Of a stretch of DNA of 64,000 nucleotides, positions 1 through 10,042 are shown piece by piece. Within the stretch, counting starts at the first letter, position 1. Every line of letters begins with the position of its first letter. The position numbers and the translations under genes were made by a program. The stretch comes from Amborella trichopoda (lineage: Eukaryota > Streptophyta > Magnoliopsida > Amborellales > Amborellaceae), in contig NW_006499776.1 in the NCBI RefSeq assembly GCF_000471905.2, positions 3,584,414 through 3,648,413 of the forward strand, in the 5' to 3' direction. The notes beneath the pieces were generated by a model. That model saw only the letters and a program-made list of their open reading frames with translations, had not been told where the DNA came from and searched no databases.

Positions 1-2
1 AC

Positions 3-200
3 GATATTCTGATCAAGTCGAAGGCCAGGTCTGATCCTCTCACCAACCTTAGAATCATTTTTGAAAGACTCCGAAAACATCAATTCAAACTCAATCCGCA
101 AAACTGGGCTTTTGGAGTTGAATCCGACAAATTACTAGGCTTTATAGTAAGCCCAAGGGGCATTGAGTTGGATCCGTTCAAAATACGAGCGATCACTTAA
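3..200 (+). pseudogene. Reverse transcriptase, C-terminal end (element A)
   Basis: The frame opens at the window edge with DILIKSK, the sequence that normally follows the catalytic Asp pair of Ty3/gypsy reverse transcriptase, and continues through FKLNPQNWAFGVESDKLLGF and VSPRGIELDP, the conserved end of the palm/thumb region. A TAA at 198-200 stops it where related proteins continue into the connection and RNase H. Only about 65 residues are visible and the catalytic pair itself is outside the window. Confidence 0.85.
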
Positions 201-261
201 ATGCCCCCCCCTCTCCGGAGCATCAAAGAAATCCATTTAATTCACAACTGGTAGACAAGTG

Positions 262-802
262 CACGTCATTCAATAGGCTTCTTAAGAAGGATACCCCATT
301 CATATGGGATAATGAATGCCAAGGAGCATTTGACCAAATCAAGGAGTACCTCGCCAAACCTCCCTTCCTTAGTCCTCTTAATCCAAACAAACTCCTATTT
401 CTATACATATATGTGAAAGACAAGACCATGAGGGCAATGCTCAGACAATACGATGACCATGGAAAAGAACAAACGATATACTACATCAACAAAACTATGG
501 TGGACTACGAGACAAGATACACGGATGTGGAGAAGCACTGCTTGACGCTCATGTGGGCCGTGCAGAAGTTAAGACACTATGTCTTATCTCATACAGTCAA
601 TCTCATCTCAAAAATTGATCCACTCAAGTACCTATTAGAAAGACCACTCCTTAATAGACATTTGGATAAGTGGCAAATGCTATTGAGCGAGTTCGAGATC
701 GAATATGTTACTCAAAATGCGGTCAAAGGACAAGCCATTGCTGACCACCTGGTTGAACACGCACTGCTAGATAACACTCCCATCAACACGGATCTCCCTG
801 AT
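262..802 (+). pseudogene. RNase H domain of pol (element A)
   Basis: This frame (+2) differs from the RT end (+3), so a frameshift separates them. Visible landmarks are DTPFIWDNECQGAFDQIKEY, then TIYYINKTMVDYETRYTDVE, LWAVQKLRHYVLSHTVNLI and FEIEYVTQNAVKGQAIADHL, all typical of the RNase H that follows reverse transcriptase in plant Ty3/gypsy elements. It would remove the RNA strand of the RNA:DNA hybrid during reverse transcription. It reads without a stop from about 262 into the next domain, but has no start of its own; it is a piece of a polyprotein. Confidence 0.85.
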
Positions 803-1165
803 GAGAACCTCTTCACAATTGAGGACTCAATTTGGGAGCTATACTTCGACGATGCCAGGAACAAATACAGGTCAGGTGTAGGTATCATACTATGCTCACT
901 CGAGAAGATTTTAATGCCAGCAACCATCAGATTGAATTTTCCATGTACCAATAACACCGCTGAATATGAAGCCTTGATAGTCGAGCTCAATAACNNNNNN
1001 NNNNNNNNNNNNNNGGGATTTGGAAGGTGAAATAAGAAACACTCAAACCCAATCAAGAAAAGGTCGAAAAGATGATCCCATGTTTTAAAAAAGTCACTTT
1101 TCAGCATGTAACTATGGAAAATAATCGATTCGCCAACACCCTTGCATCCCTTGCTTCAATGGTGG
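803..1165 (+). pseudogene. Second, archaeal-type RNase H domain (element A)
   Basis: IWELYFDDARN begins the domain with the Asp expected at the first catalytic position. SGVGIILCS and NTAEYEALIVEL (second acidic residue) follow. A 20-base gap at 995-1014 falls inside; beyond it the reading continues in another frame with one stop before EKMIPCFKKV and ENNRFANTLASLASM. A duplicated RNase H between the first RNase H and integrase is characteristic of Tat/Ogre-type elements. It is broken here by the gap, a frame change and a stop. Confidence 0.8.
995..1014. other. Assembly gap (20 N)
   Basis: Twenty unknown bases inside the second RNase H domain. The reading frame on the two sides differs, so the true gap length is probably not a multiple that fits 20. 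Confidence 0.99.
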
Positions 1166-2562
1166 ATATTCCTTCAAAAATCACCACGCTGCCATTCCAC
1201 ATCAAGAACAAACATGACCCTTCCCCACCAAGGATCGAAAAATAAATAGAGCAAGGAAATGAGAACGATGGGGAAGTGTCTTTCGAGGCTTCAGATGCGT
1301 TAGTTAAGGCAAAACCATGGTTTCGCGACATTCTGCCCCTACTGAAAGATGGGTTATACCCTGAAGGAGCCATCAAATAGGATAAAAAAGCCCTTTGAAG
1401 GTTTTCTATGTGATTTTTAATAAGAGGTGATCTCCTGTTCAAGAAATCCTTCGATGGCATCATTCTACGGTGTCTCGATCAACAAAAAATCGGTCAAGTA
1501 CTGACAGAGTTACACAATGAAGGAAGTCATTCTAAGGTAGCCGCCTTAGGTCAGAAAATCAGGCGCCAAGGTTATTACTGGAACATCATGGCCGAAGATT
1601 GTTGGAAGTTCATTAAGAGGCATCCCAAATGTCAACTTTATGGAGACCTCATCCATGCACCATCCGTACCACTTAATCCAACACCGCCCATATGGCCCTT
1701 TTCCATGTGGGGTATTGATATCATTGGATTGATCTCACCAAAAGCCTCAAACGACCACCGTTTTATATTAAAGGCTACAGAGTACTTCAACAAATAGGTA
1801 GAGGCCATATCATTTGTCAAAATTGAGGGACAACATGTTGCCCGTTTCATAAAGAACAACATTGTATTTAGATTCGGTGTTCCTGAGTCAATCATTACTT
1901 ACAATGGATCCAACTTCAAAAATGAAAAGGTCACTAAAGTATGCAAAAAGTTCCGTATAACACAAAAATTCTCCACACCTTACTACCCTCAAGGAAATGG
2001 ACAAGCAGATGCCACGAACAAAGGACTTCTTAGGGTTATAGACAGAATAATAGAAGGTGGCAGAGATTGGCATAAAAAGTTAAACGACACGCTATGGGCC
2101 TATAGGACAACTGAGAAGACTTCTACAGGCATGATCCCATACTCATTGATGTATGGTATGGAAGCAGTGCTACCCATTGAAGTTGAGCTATCGTCTCTCC
2201 GAGTGCTTCTTCACAAAAATTCAGATGAGGAACAAAAGATCGAAGCACGAATCGCTGCCCTAGTTACTTTGGATGAAAGACGACTACGAGCAACATAAAA
2301 TATCATTTCTTACCATTGCATAATCAAGAGTGCATACTAAAGAAAAGTTATTCCTCGACAATTTAGAGAAAAGGACATGGTACTAAAAAAATATTCCACA
2401 CCCCGGCAAATCCACACCCTTTAGGCAGGTTCAAACCTAATTAGAAGGGGCCAATCGTGGTTACCCGAGTGCACGCAAGCATCTTACAAGATAAAAAATC
2501 AGGAGGGGTATGAACTCAATGACCCCATTAATGTGATGTATCTCAAAAAATACTACCCGTAA
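1166..2562 (+). pseudogene. Integrase, catalytically altered (element A)
   Basis: After a linker with several stops, frame +1 shows the zinc-binding region (LHNEGSHSK, then a Cys pair reduced to HPKC), the first catalytic Asp in WGIDIIG (codon 1717-1719), ESIITYNGSNF and YYPQGNGQADATNKGLL, and ends at MYLKKYYP with TAA at 2560-2562. In the family the second catalytic Asp lies where this copy has Tyr (1900-1902), and the catalytic Glu where it has Asp (2008-2010). Stops occur at 1795 and 2296. The ending is typical of Tat pol. Integrase would join the cDNA to the chromosome; this copy should be inactive. Confidence 0.87.
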
Positions 2563-3712
2563 CGGGCTCAAAAACGTGGTGAAAACTTGAAAAGGAATCA
2601 ATATAAAAATGGACGTGGTGAAAACCTAAAAAGGCATCACGAGTAAAGAAAAAAGAATAAAAAAAATCTTCGACTCAAAAGCTCAAGTACAAACAAGTAC
2701 TTGCGAGTTACTACAGTATTACATGATGTAAAACACTAAAGTACAAACAAGTACGTGCAAGTTCCAATAATACTACACAAGCAGACCTTGAGAACGAAGA
2801 CTCCTCCTAAACCCTACAGGTTCCCAATAGAACCAACTCAGAAGGATGTGGGAGGGTGACATGAATGGAAAATCGAAGTGACCTAGACGAACCCTGTAAA
2901 CATTGAGACTTCTTCAATATGGAAGCCTAACAAGAATCTAAAGAACTCTTCATGGACCCGCGAAGCATAGGATGAAAGCTCCATAGGTCAAAGGACAACT
3001 TCGAGACCTTTGAGTTCCCACAATCCCACAAGGAAATCCTTTCATCATCTTTGGGTAAAACATAATAAAGGAAATGACCACCGAAGGGGCCACAGGTGGA
3101 AAAACTGTAGGGCCCGTCCCTTTTGAAAACGCTTTTTCAATTTGATTGTTAAAATTGTTCATTTCAAAAACCCTTTTAAAAAGGACTTCCTCCATCACTA
3201 CAAGAGGTTAAACTGTTAGTCAATCTGTCCTCATTCTCGAAGCCAACTTCCTACGCCTGTTATGAAGGCTTTAAACTAGTTAGGCACTCCATGGTTGTAT
3301 GAGTATAACTACCAACTACCACATATCAGAGATGGGTGAACCTCGCCAATGACGATATTGGCTAGTCTGGGAGGGTTTTTCTCTCGACTGGATCCTCTGA
3401 GGCAAAATGAGGCAAGCTCATCCCTTTGTGTGCGTACGATGACCCAATAGCTGAAAATTTGAGACAAAAATTCTACAACTAAGGGACTGAATGTCTAAGA
3501 GTTCAGTTTGAAAAGTGTGTGCAAAAATGTGTTCCACTATGCTTCGGTGAATAAAATCGCACACTTATTGATGAGCTAGAACCCCCCAACAGGGGTAATA
3601 ATAATAAGAATAAATTTTCAAACTCCCCATAACAGGGGAGAAGTTTAAAAGACCTCCCAACAGGGGTAGCAACAACTAATAAAATAAAAAGAAATAATAA
3701 AAAAATATCTAC

Positions 3713-4262
3713 GGGCGACACACCTAGTGTCGCCCAGCCAAAACACATAATAAATTTTTTTTTTTTTTTTAAGCGACGCTCCTAGTGTCGCTCAGCTAGT
3801 GAGGGCGACACTCTTCGTATCACCTAGGCGACATTATTCGTGTCGTAGTGTCGCTCGGGCAACACTATTCTTGTTGCCCAAATCTTCCATGCCACTAACC
3901 CGCTACAGCATTTTCCAAATAAAAAAAAAATTAAAACATTTCTATTGGCGACACACTTAGTGTCGCCTTGCCTGTGAGGGCAACACTACTCGTGTGGCCC
4001 AAATCATTTTATAAAAGACCCCCTTTTTAATTTCCCCATTTTTCCAGATAAAAGAAAAAACAAATTTATGGAGCTTGTGAGGGCGACACTACCCGTGTCA
4101 CCCGGGAAACACTACCCGTGTCACCCGAGCAACACCACTGGTGTCGCCCAAATATTTCCTGCCCCTTCTTAATCCAAACAAAAGACTTAATAAAAGAATT
4201 TATTTTTGGGCAACACCAGCCGTGTCGCCCAAACTGTGTGGGAGACACCACTAGTGTCTCCC
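3713..4262. repeat. Array of GGGCGACAC/GTGTCGCCC hairpins
   Basis: About a dozen short inverted repeats, each with 8-9-bp arms around a 5-7-base loop, with irregular spacing. The first has arms 3713-3721 and 3727-3735 (GGGCGACAC / GTGTCGCCC). The unit at 3857-3879 has arms GGGCAACA / TGTTGCCC, and the one at 4240-4262 has GGGAGACAC / GTGTCTCCC, both perfectly paired. Stem changes are therefore matched on both sides. Some units, such as those near 3803 and 4104, are imperfect. Confidence 0.85.
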
Positions 4263-4519
4263 AAAAATTGTTTTCTCAAAAACAATTTTTCAAAATGCCT
4301 CCACTCAATTTTGGGATCTTCCGGGGATCAAGTTTGGTTTTATCATGTGTTTTTATGGCTATTTTTAAGCATTTTAATTAATTTTCAAAATATGTCATAC
4401 GCTCATTGTTGGCATGAGCCTAAACTGCCAACCAATTTACCAGAAAAAAATAATAATAAAATTAAAAAATCAAATAGAATAATATGCTCCTCGGTGGCAA
4501 TAGCCTAAATTGCTAACCA

Positions 4520-5010
4520 AAGTCCAATTCAGAAAACGTCTAACTCATGCGACATAAAAGAGCCGAGACAGGAAAAACATCAAACTTGTACGATGTAAAA
4601 GAGCCGAGATAGGAAAACGTCAAACTCGTGTGACGTAAAAGAGTCGAGACAGGAAAAAGGTCAAACTCGTGCAACGTAAAAGAGTAGAGAGAGGAAAAAC
4701 GTCAAACTCGTGCGACGTAAAAGAGTCGAGAGAGGAAAACATCAAACTCGTGCGATGTAAGAGAGCCGAGGCAAGTACCGTCTATCCCCATATGACATAA
4801 AAGGTCAGGTGTATCCACTTCAACATCAAACTCGTACGACGTATAAGAGCCGAGGCAGGTAACGTCTAGCCCCGTATGACGTAAAAGGTCGGGTGTATTT
4901 TGTCTAGCCCCGTATGATGTAAAAGGGTCAGGTCTATTCCGTTTAGCCTCGTATGACGTAAAAAGTCAGGTGTATTTCGTCTAGCCCAGTATGACGTAAA
5001 AGGGTGGATT
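4520..5010 (+). repeat. Tandem repeat with ACGTC/GACGT inverted core
   Basis: Units of roughly 48-60 bp repeat GTCAAACTCGTGCGACGTAA followed by a purine-rich AAAAGAGCCGAG segment. From about 4790 a variant with CGTCTAGCCCCGTATGACG takes over. Each unit has a short inverted repeat (ACGTC and GACGT, about ten bases between). There is no coding capacity. The region is part of the 3' UTR of element A. Confidence 0.8.
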
Positions 5011-5716
5011 GTATGGTCTATCGCTGGATGACGCTAAATTGCTTAGAGGGCTCTATGGTTGCAGGAGTTAAAACTATTAACCAACCTTCGAAATATCTTT
5101 CTCCTTTCAAAAATTTCACTATATGTCTTGTTTTCAAAAACTTTAATTTCTTTGTTAAAATTGTAACTTGTCCTTGCTCCGAGTTCTATTTCATATATCC
5201 CTCTATCTTCAAAAATTCTAAAAAGTATTTTAAAACGATAGATCTTGGACACCCTTATATGATGATTACCGTATTGTTGCAATTACCGCATTGCTGCCTC
5301 GTCTCTCTCTTTGGAATTGGCCAGGCAAGTCTCTTCTTATAGAAAGCCTTTTCCTATAGACAGCCTTAGGTAACCCTAAGGAAATAAAAAAAGATGTCAG
5401 GGATAAAAAACTTCAAAATGTAAAACCCCTGTAGTTAAGTGGAATGGACAGAAAATCTAACTCGAGTTTCAAGCTTGTGTAACTCACCGACATCTCATGC
5501 TGAAAAACCCTAGGAATAAAAATGCCTTAGGTGGGTGAGCTTGGTGAGTGCAATGACTTGAATGGATTAGTTGGTGCACCCTCTGGCCATGTGACGTCAG
5601 AAAGAAATTTACAATTTATGCGTTATCTTTGACGTTCACCTGCCCCTCGAAGGACAGGAAACCCCAAAGTGTCTACTTCTTTGCCACTCACCTATCCCTC
5701 GAAGAACAGGGACTGT

Positions 5717-5730
5717 TAAAGAAGGGCAAC
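5717..5730 (+). other. Polypurine-tract-like sequence (element A)
   Basis: TTAAAGAAGGGCAAC directly precedes the LTR start TGTAGATACC. A purine-rich stretch in this place primes plus-strand DNA synthesis. The last AC is not purine, so this is a weak tract. Confidence 0.6.
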
Positions 5731-6044
5731 TGTAGATACCCCATTTTAAATGTGGTAAATTCTATGATTTCCGGAACCCTTAAGACCATACAATCCTAGT
5801 AAAACAAAAATCCATAGTCCACATAGCCTACCTTATGACCCAAAACCATTTTGCCTACCCAGAACCCTGCAGATACACTATTTTGACCCAAAATCCTGTA
5901 GACGCCCTTTTTTTACCAAAACAATCATTAAAAAAAGTAGAAAACTCCTTTTTGACCCAAATTTTCTCTGAGAGCTTCACAGGAGGCTAAGAAACACACA
6001 TGAAGTAGAAATTTTCAATTTGGACCAAATTATGTTTGGGTGAC

Positions 6045-6146
6045 AGTAGGAGTGTCCCCACAACACTAGGAGTGTCGCCCACCCTGGACTGGGTGACAAG
6101 TGTGGCGCTGCCCAAACATGGGTGACACTAGGCGCGTCGCCCAAAC
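6045..6146. repeat. Hairpin units in the LTR matching those in the 3' UTR
   Basis: Three or four units of the GGGTGACA / GTGTCGCCC kind stand within the LTR, for example around ACACTAGGAGTGTCGCCC. They are the same motif as the array at 3713-4262 in the adjacent UTR and are more degraded. Confidence 0.7.
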
Positions 6147-6225
6147 CTGAAACCCTGAAATAGGTAGTTTTGGCTCGTGGATCTATTGGTTATGGAAAGA
6201 TGACCTTCCCAACAGATCCTTGCCC

Positions 6226-6233
6226 TTTATAAA
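6226..6233 (+). promoter_or_regulatory. TATA-like box of LTR A
   Basis: TTTATAAA lies about 500 bp into the LTR, ahead of the minisatellites. This is a plausible core promoter for the element; there is no start-site evidence. Confidence 0.4.
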
Positions 6234-6804
6234 CCATTTTTTGTGGCCATTTGATGAGAGGTTTTAGGAAGAAAAACTTTGTGAGTTTACCCTAACCCTA
6301 ATCTGAGAAGCCTTAACCCAGACCTAGGGAATCATAGTTCTAAAACCATCTTTAGGGCACAACAACCCTTTTCAATCAGAGATTGTCTGGTCAACATCTG
6401 AATCAGAGTGGCAAAGAGGACACTGGTTCTAATACGGGTGAGCCCTTAAATGCTCGGGAGTCAAGGGCTATCCGGCCTTGGTATTGTTCTCTAACCCTTT
6501 CTTTCTTCTTCTTCTTACTGTTTTCATCTTATTTTGATATTTTTATCTGTTCATTATTTTGAGTTTGTATTTTAGTGTTTTGGATCATGCTGGCTCTACC
6601 ACATATCTGAGAGCGGATCTGCTTGTTTTCGGGCAGATCTGGCCTCATATCTGAATTCGATTTTCTCCCACTTTCTCTACCACATCTTTTTTATTAGCTT
6701 CAGGTATCAAGATCCGAGAGATCTTCATCGGAAGATCTGTCTGAATTTCATTGTAAACAAGACAGCGACAAGCCATCGTCTCTATTCTCTATCTCTTTTC
6801 TTTC

Positions 6805-7030
6805 TTCATAGATGGCAGCAAGCCACCGTTTATGTTTTCCCCCTCTCTTCTTTCTTCACAGATGGAAGCAAGTTGTCGTTTGTGTTTTCTCTCCCTCTTG
6901 TTTCTTCACAGACGGCAGCATGCCACCGCTTGTGTTTTCTCTCTCTTCTTTCTTCACAGAGGGCAGCAAAGCTGCCGTCTGTGTTCTCTCTCTCTTCCTT
7001 CTTCACAGACGATAGCAAGCCACCATTTGT
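6805..7030. repeat. Minisatellite of GACGGC hairpins in pyrimidine linkers
   Basis: Five units of about 45-60 bp. Each has a CACAGACGGC-like arm, a short loop and a GCCGTCTGTG-like arm, followed by a CT-rich linker. The best unit has arms at 6955-6967 and 6971-6983 with 12 of 13 pairs. Short open frames across it on both strands (about 60-100 codons) are low-complexity products of the repeat. Confidence 0.8.
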
Positions 7031-7084
7031 GTCTTTTCTTCCCTTTTCTCCCTCCTCTCCTTCTCTCTTTTCTCTTAATGTTCT

Positions 7085-7460
7085 TGTTTGAAGGATCTGG
7101 GTGAAAAATATACCAGCCTTCTCTCCTTTTATTTTCATTTCGATTATGCCTATTCTGAAGGACTAGTTGAAAGACATATTAGCCCTTCATTTCTCTTTTC
7201 TTCCTTTCTCTATACTATCTCCCTCTAAAGGACTAGTTGAAAGACATATTAGCCCTTCATTTTTGGAAGGACTAGTTGAAAGATATACTAACCCTTCGTG
7301 CCTCTTTTCTTTCTTCTTAAAACTATACATTTTATCTCTAAAGGATCTGGGTGAAGAACAAACCAACATTCGTCTCCCTTTTTCTTCTTTCTCTAAAGAG
7401 CTGGGTGAAAAACAGACCAGCCTTCGTGTCTCTTTTCTTCGTTCTCTGAAGAGTTAGGTG
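7085..7460. repeat. Second LTR A minisatellite (AAGG-CTGG/CCAG-CCTT)
   Basis: About six units of 50-70 bp of the type AAGGATCTGG, GTGAAAAATATA, CCAGCCTT, then a CT-rich linker. The arms are partly complementary. The reverse complement of this motif appears in F's 5' LTR at 26100-26380, in the same LTR position. Confidence 0.7.
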
Positions 7461-8789
7461 AAAGACAAAACAACCTTCATCTCTCTCTCTATCTCTTTCT
7501 CTTTCTTTCTTTTCTTTCTAATTTCTTTTCTCCATCTAACCCCTTCTTCTCTTCCCCTTTACTATAACATATGTATTAAGAGGTCTTTGTCAAGGAGACG
7601 CCACAAGGCTGTCGAATCGACACAGACTCAATCATGTTTCTTACCATTTTCCTTTAGGTACACACACACGTGTGCGCTCACCCAATGACATTTTCCACAT
7701 ACCCACTTGTCTATATTCTAATGTGTGTGTGTGTTTGTAGTAAGGAAGAAATAAGCCAAGGGAGATGATTCTGAACCAGGCCACAGTCCAGGGGGACATT
7801 CTGCGTGATCTAAGAGGGCTTCCATGCGAATTAGCTCAAGCATGTCATGGACCCACATGAGGTAAGTCCCACCTCACGATCCTAATTCCTCTCTCACAGG
7901 TTGGTACTCCGGTCCATGACTCCCTTACACAGTTCATGAGAGAGCGGTCTCAGGTCCCGATAGTTAGGTGCCTCGATCATGTCCTCCAGATCCTTTGGGG
8001 ATCGAGTGACACGTGTCTCGAGTTTCATGGGAAGACCCGGGACATTTTTGAGATCGCTCTCTCAAGAACCCCATTCGAAGATGGGGGCAGGTGTTACCAA
8101 CCGGTGAGAGAGGAATTTAAAGGTGGGTTCGGGACTTAATCGGACTGACTCGCGTGGGCACCCTCTTAGATCACGAAAAAGCCCCCCAGTAATAAAACTA
8201 GTTCCAAATCGCCTCCCTTGGCCTGTATTCTTCTTATTTTTTGCTTTTCTGGAATCTAACACATATATGGTAAAGGTAATAAAATAGGTGGGTCAGACCT
8301 CACCCTTTTCCTCGTTGATGAACATACAAAAGCATGCGCATTCACAAAGAAGAAGAGAAGAAAGACTGGGAAGAGAAGAATTCGACTAAGCGAGAGGATC
8401 TGAGCGGTGACTAGGCTGATTGATAATTGGCCTGACATGATAGTAAAGCGGGCTTGATAACTAAGATCGGCTCACAGAATTACTACTAGACATCGGTACC
8501 AATACCAACTAGCTTGGTATGATGGTCAGTTTTTCATGGTAATAACGAGGGCCTAGCACAACAACATTACAACTAGACGATAAGACTACCATGAGAGGCT
8601 AATCTCAATCCCTTTTAGTCGAATGAAGAAGTAACAGAATTAAGGCTTTGAGGAAGAATAAGAAGAGAAGAAGGGAAAGAAAGAAGAAGGGAGAAGGAAG
8701 GAAGAGAAGAGTATGAAAGATGAGTGAATAAAGGAGAAAGAGGGAAGGAAGGCACAGTCGGGATTTAGCATTGCCGATGGTGTTTAAAA

Positions 8790-9595
8790 GGAAGAGAGAA
8801 AACCAATCGGTGCTAAGCCTCATTGATAGACAGGAGAAGAGAGAGAAACCCAGTCCGTACTAGATCTCGTCGACTGACAGAGGAAGAGAGACAAAACAAG
8901 TCCGTGCTAGGTCTCGCTTACTGATAGAGGAAGAGAGAGAAAATCAGTCAATGCTAGGTCTCACCAATTGATAGAGGAAGAAAGAGGAAACCAGTCGGCA
9001 TTAAGTCTCACCAACTGACAGAGGAAGAGAGAGAAAACTAGTCAGTGTTAGGTCTCATTAATTGATAGGAGAGGAGAGAGAAGACCAGTCGATACTAGGT
9101 TTCACTGACTGACAGACAGAAGGAGAGAGAAATCCAATCAGTATTAGGCTTTAATGCTAGGTTTCGTCGACTGATAGAGAAAGAGATAGAAAACCAGTCA
9201 ACGTTAGGTCTCATCAACTGACAGAAGAGGAGAGAGAAAACCAATTAGTGTTAGGTCTCAGCGACTGATAGGAGAGGAGAGAGACGATCAGTCGGTGTTA
9301 GGTTTCACCGACTGATAGAGGAAGAGCAAGAAAATCAATCGGTGCTAGGTCTCATTAACTGAAGAGGAGAGAGAAGAAGAGAGAGAAAATTAGTTAACAT
9401 TAAGCCTCACCGATTGACAGAGGAAGAGAGAGAAATCAGTCGATGCTAGTTCTCATTAACTGATAGAAGAGGAAAGAGAAGATCAGTCGATGCTAGGTTT
9501 CATCGATTGATAGACAGAAGGAGAAACCAACCGACGTTAAGCCTCGTTAATTAGGATAGAAGGAGAAAACCAACCGACGCTGGGCCTCACCGTTT
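8790..9595. repeat. Minisatellite of CAGTCGGTG/CACCGACTG hairpins
   Basis: About 14 units near 60 bp: arm, loop of the type CTAGGTCT, complementary arm, then a GAGGAAGAGAGAGAAA linker. A perfect example has arms 9289-9297 and 9306-9314 around TTAGGTTT. Other units carry changed and partly unpaired arms. The position matches the GACGGC minisatellites of LTRs A and C, with unrelated arm sequence. Confidence 0.8.
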
Positions 9596-9599
9596 ACAT

Positions 9600-9890
9600 T
9601 AGAAGAGGAAAAATGGACATAGAGATGAGAAGAGAGGGGAGAAAAAGAGAAAGAGATGAGAAAAAGATAGAGATGAGAAGAGAGGAGGAAGAAAGAAGAG
9701 ATAGAGATGAGAAGTGAGAAGGAGAGAGAAAGAGATAGAGATGAGAAGAGAAGAGGAGAGAGAAAGAGATAAAGATGAGAAGAGAGGAGAGAGAAAGAAG
9801 AGAGAGAACGAGGGGAGGAGGGAGAAAGATAGGAGGAGAGAGAAAGGGAAGGAGAGAGAAAGAGGAGAGGAGAGAGAAAGTTACCTACCT
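9600..9890. repeat. Purine-rich (GA) tract of solo LTR H
   Basis: Nearly uninterrupted purines of the AGAGATGAGAAGAGAGGA kind. On the LTR sense strand it is a CT tract, equivalent to the pyrimidine tracts at 37950 and 45190. Its open frames are low complexity and I do not call a gene. Confidence 0.85.
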
Positions 9891-10034
9891 GAAGGGTACT
9901 GACTCTTTTCTTCTCTCTCCTCTCTCCCTCTCCAAGATGTACTCACAAACTCATGCATGAATGGAAATTTTATTGAATCAATCTAAAAATGAACCAAAGG
10001 CCCTCTATTATTGTTTACAATGAGGCAGTGCCTG

Positions 10035-10042
10035 TTTATATA
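10035..10042 (-). promoter_or_regulatory. TATA box of solo LTR H
   Basis: Minus-strand TATATAAA follows GCCCAATTC, as in LTR G (45045-45052) and, degraded, LTR C (37798). Conservation of box and context among separately inserted LTRs supports a core promoter. Confidence 0.6.

Larger units (their letters stand above)
2563..5730 (+). other. 3' untranslated region of element A
   Basis: Long non-coding spacer between the pol stop and the 3' LTR. It starts with a twofold ACGTGGTGAAAAC repeat (about 2573-2630), a motif seen just after pol in many Tat elements. It holds two tandem-repeat fields described separately (3713-4262 and 4520-5010). Between them and the LTR I see no gene. Long 3' spacers of this kind are usual in Tat/Ogre elements. 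Confidence 0.7.
5731..7960 (+). mobile_element. 3' LTR of element A, first part
   Basis: It starts with TGTAGATACC just after the purine-rich stretch. It holds a TATA-like box, three minisatellites, a GT-rich stretch near 7720, and from about 7747 the conserved 3' module shared by the Tat-like LTRs of this window (AAGCCAAGGGA, then ATCTAAGAGGGC, then GGTAAGTCCC). At 7960 the module stops in mid-sequence and resumes at 11328, so solo LTR H was inserted here. The 5' part is not recognisably related to the TGTTTGAAC LTRs, although the 3' module is. Confidence 0.82.
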
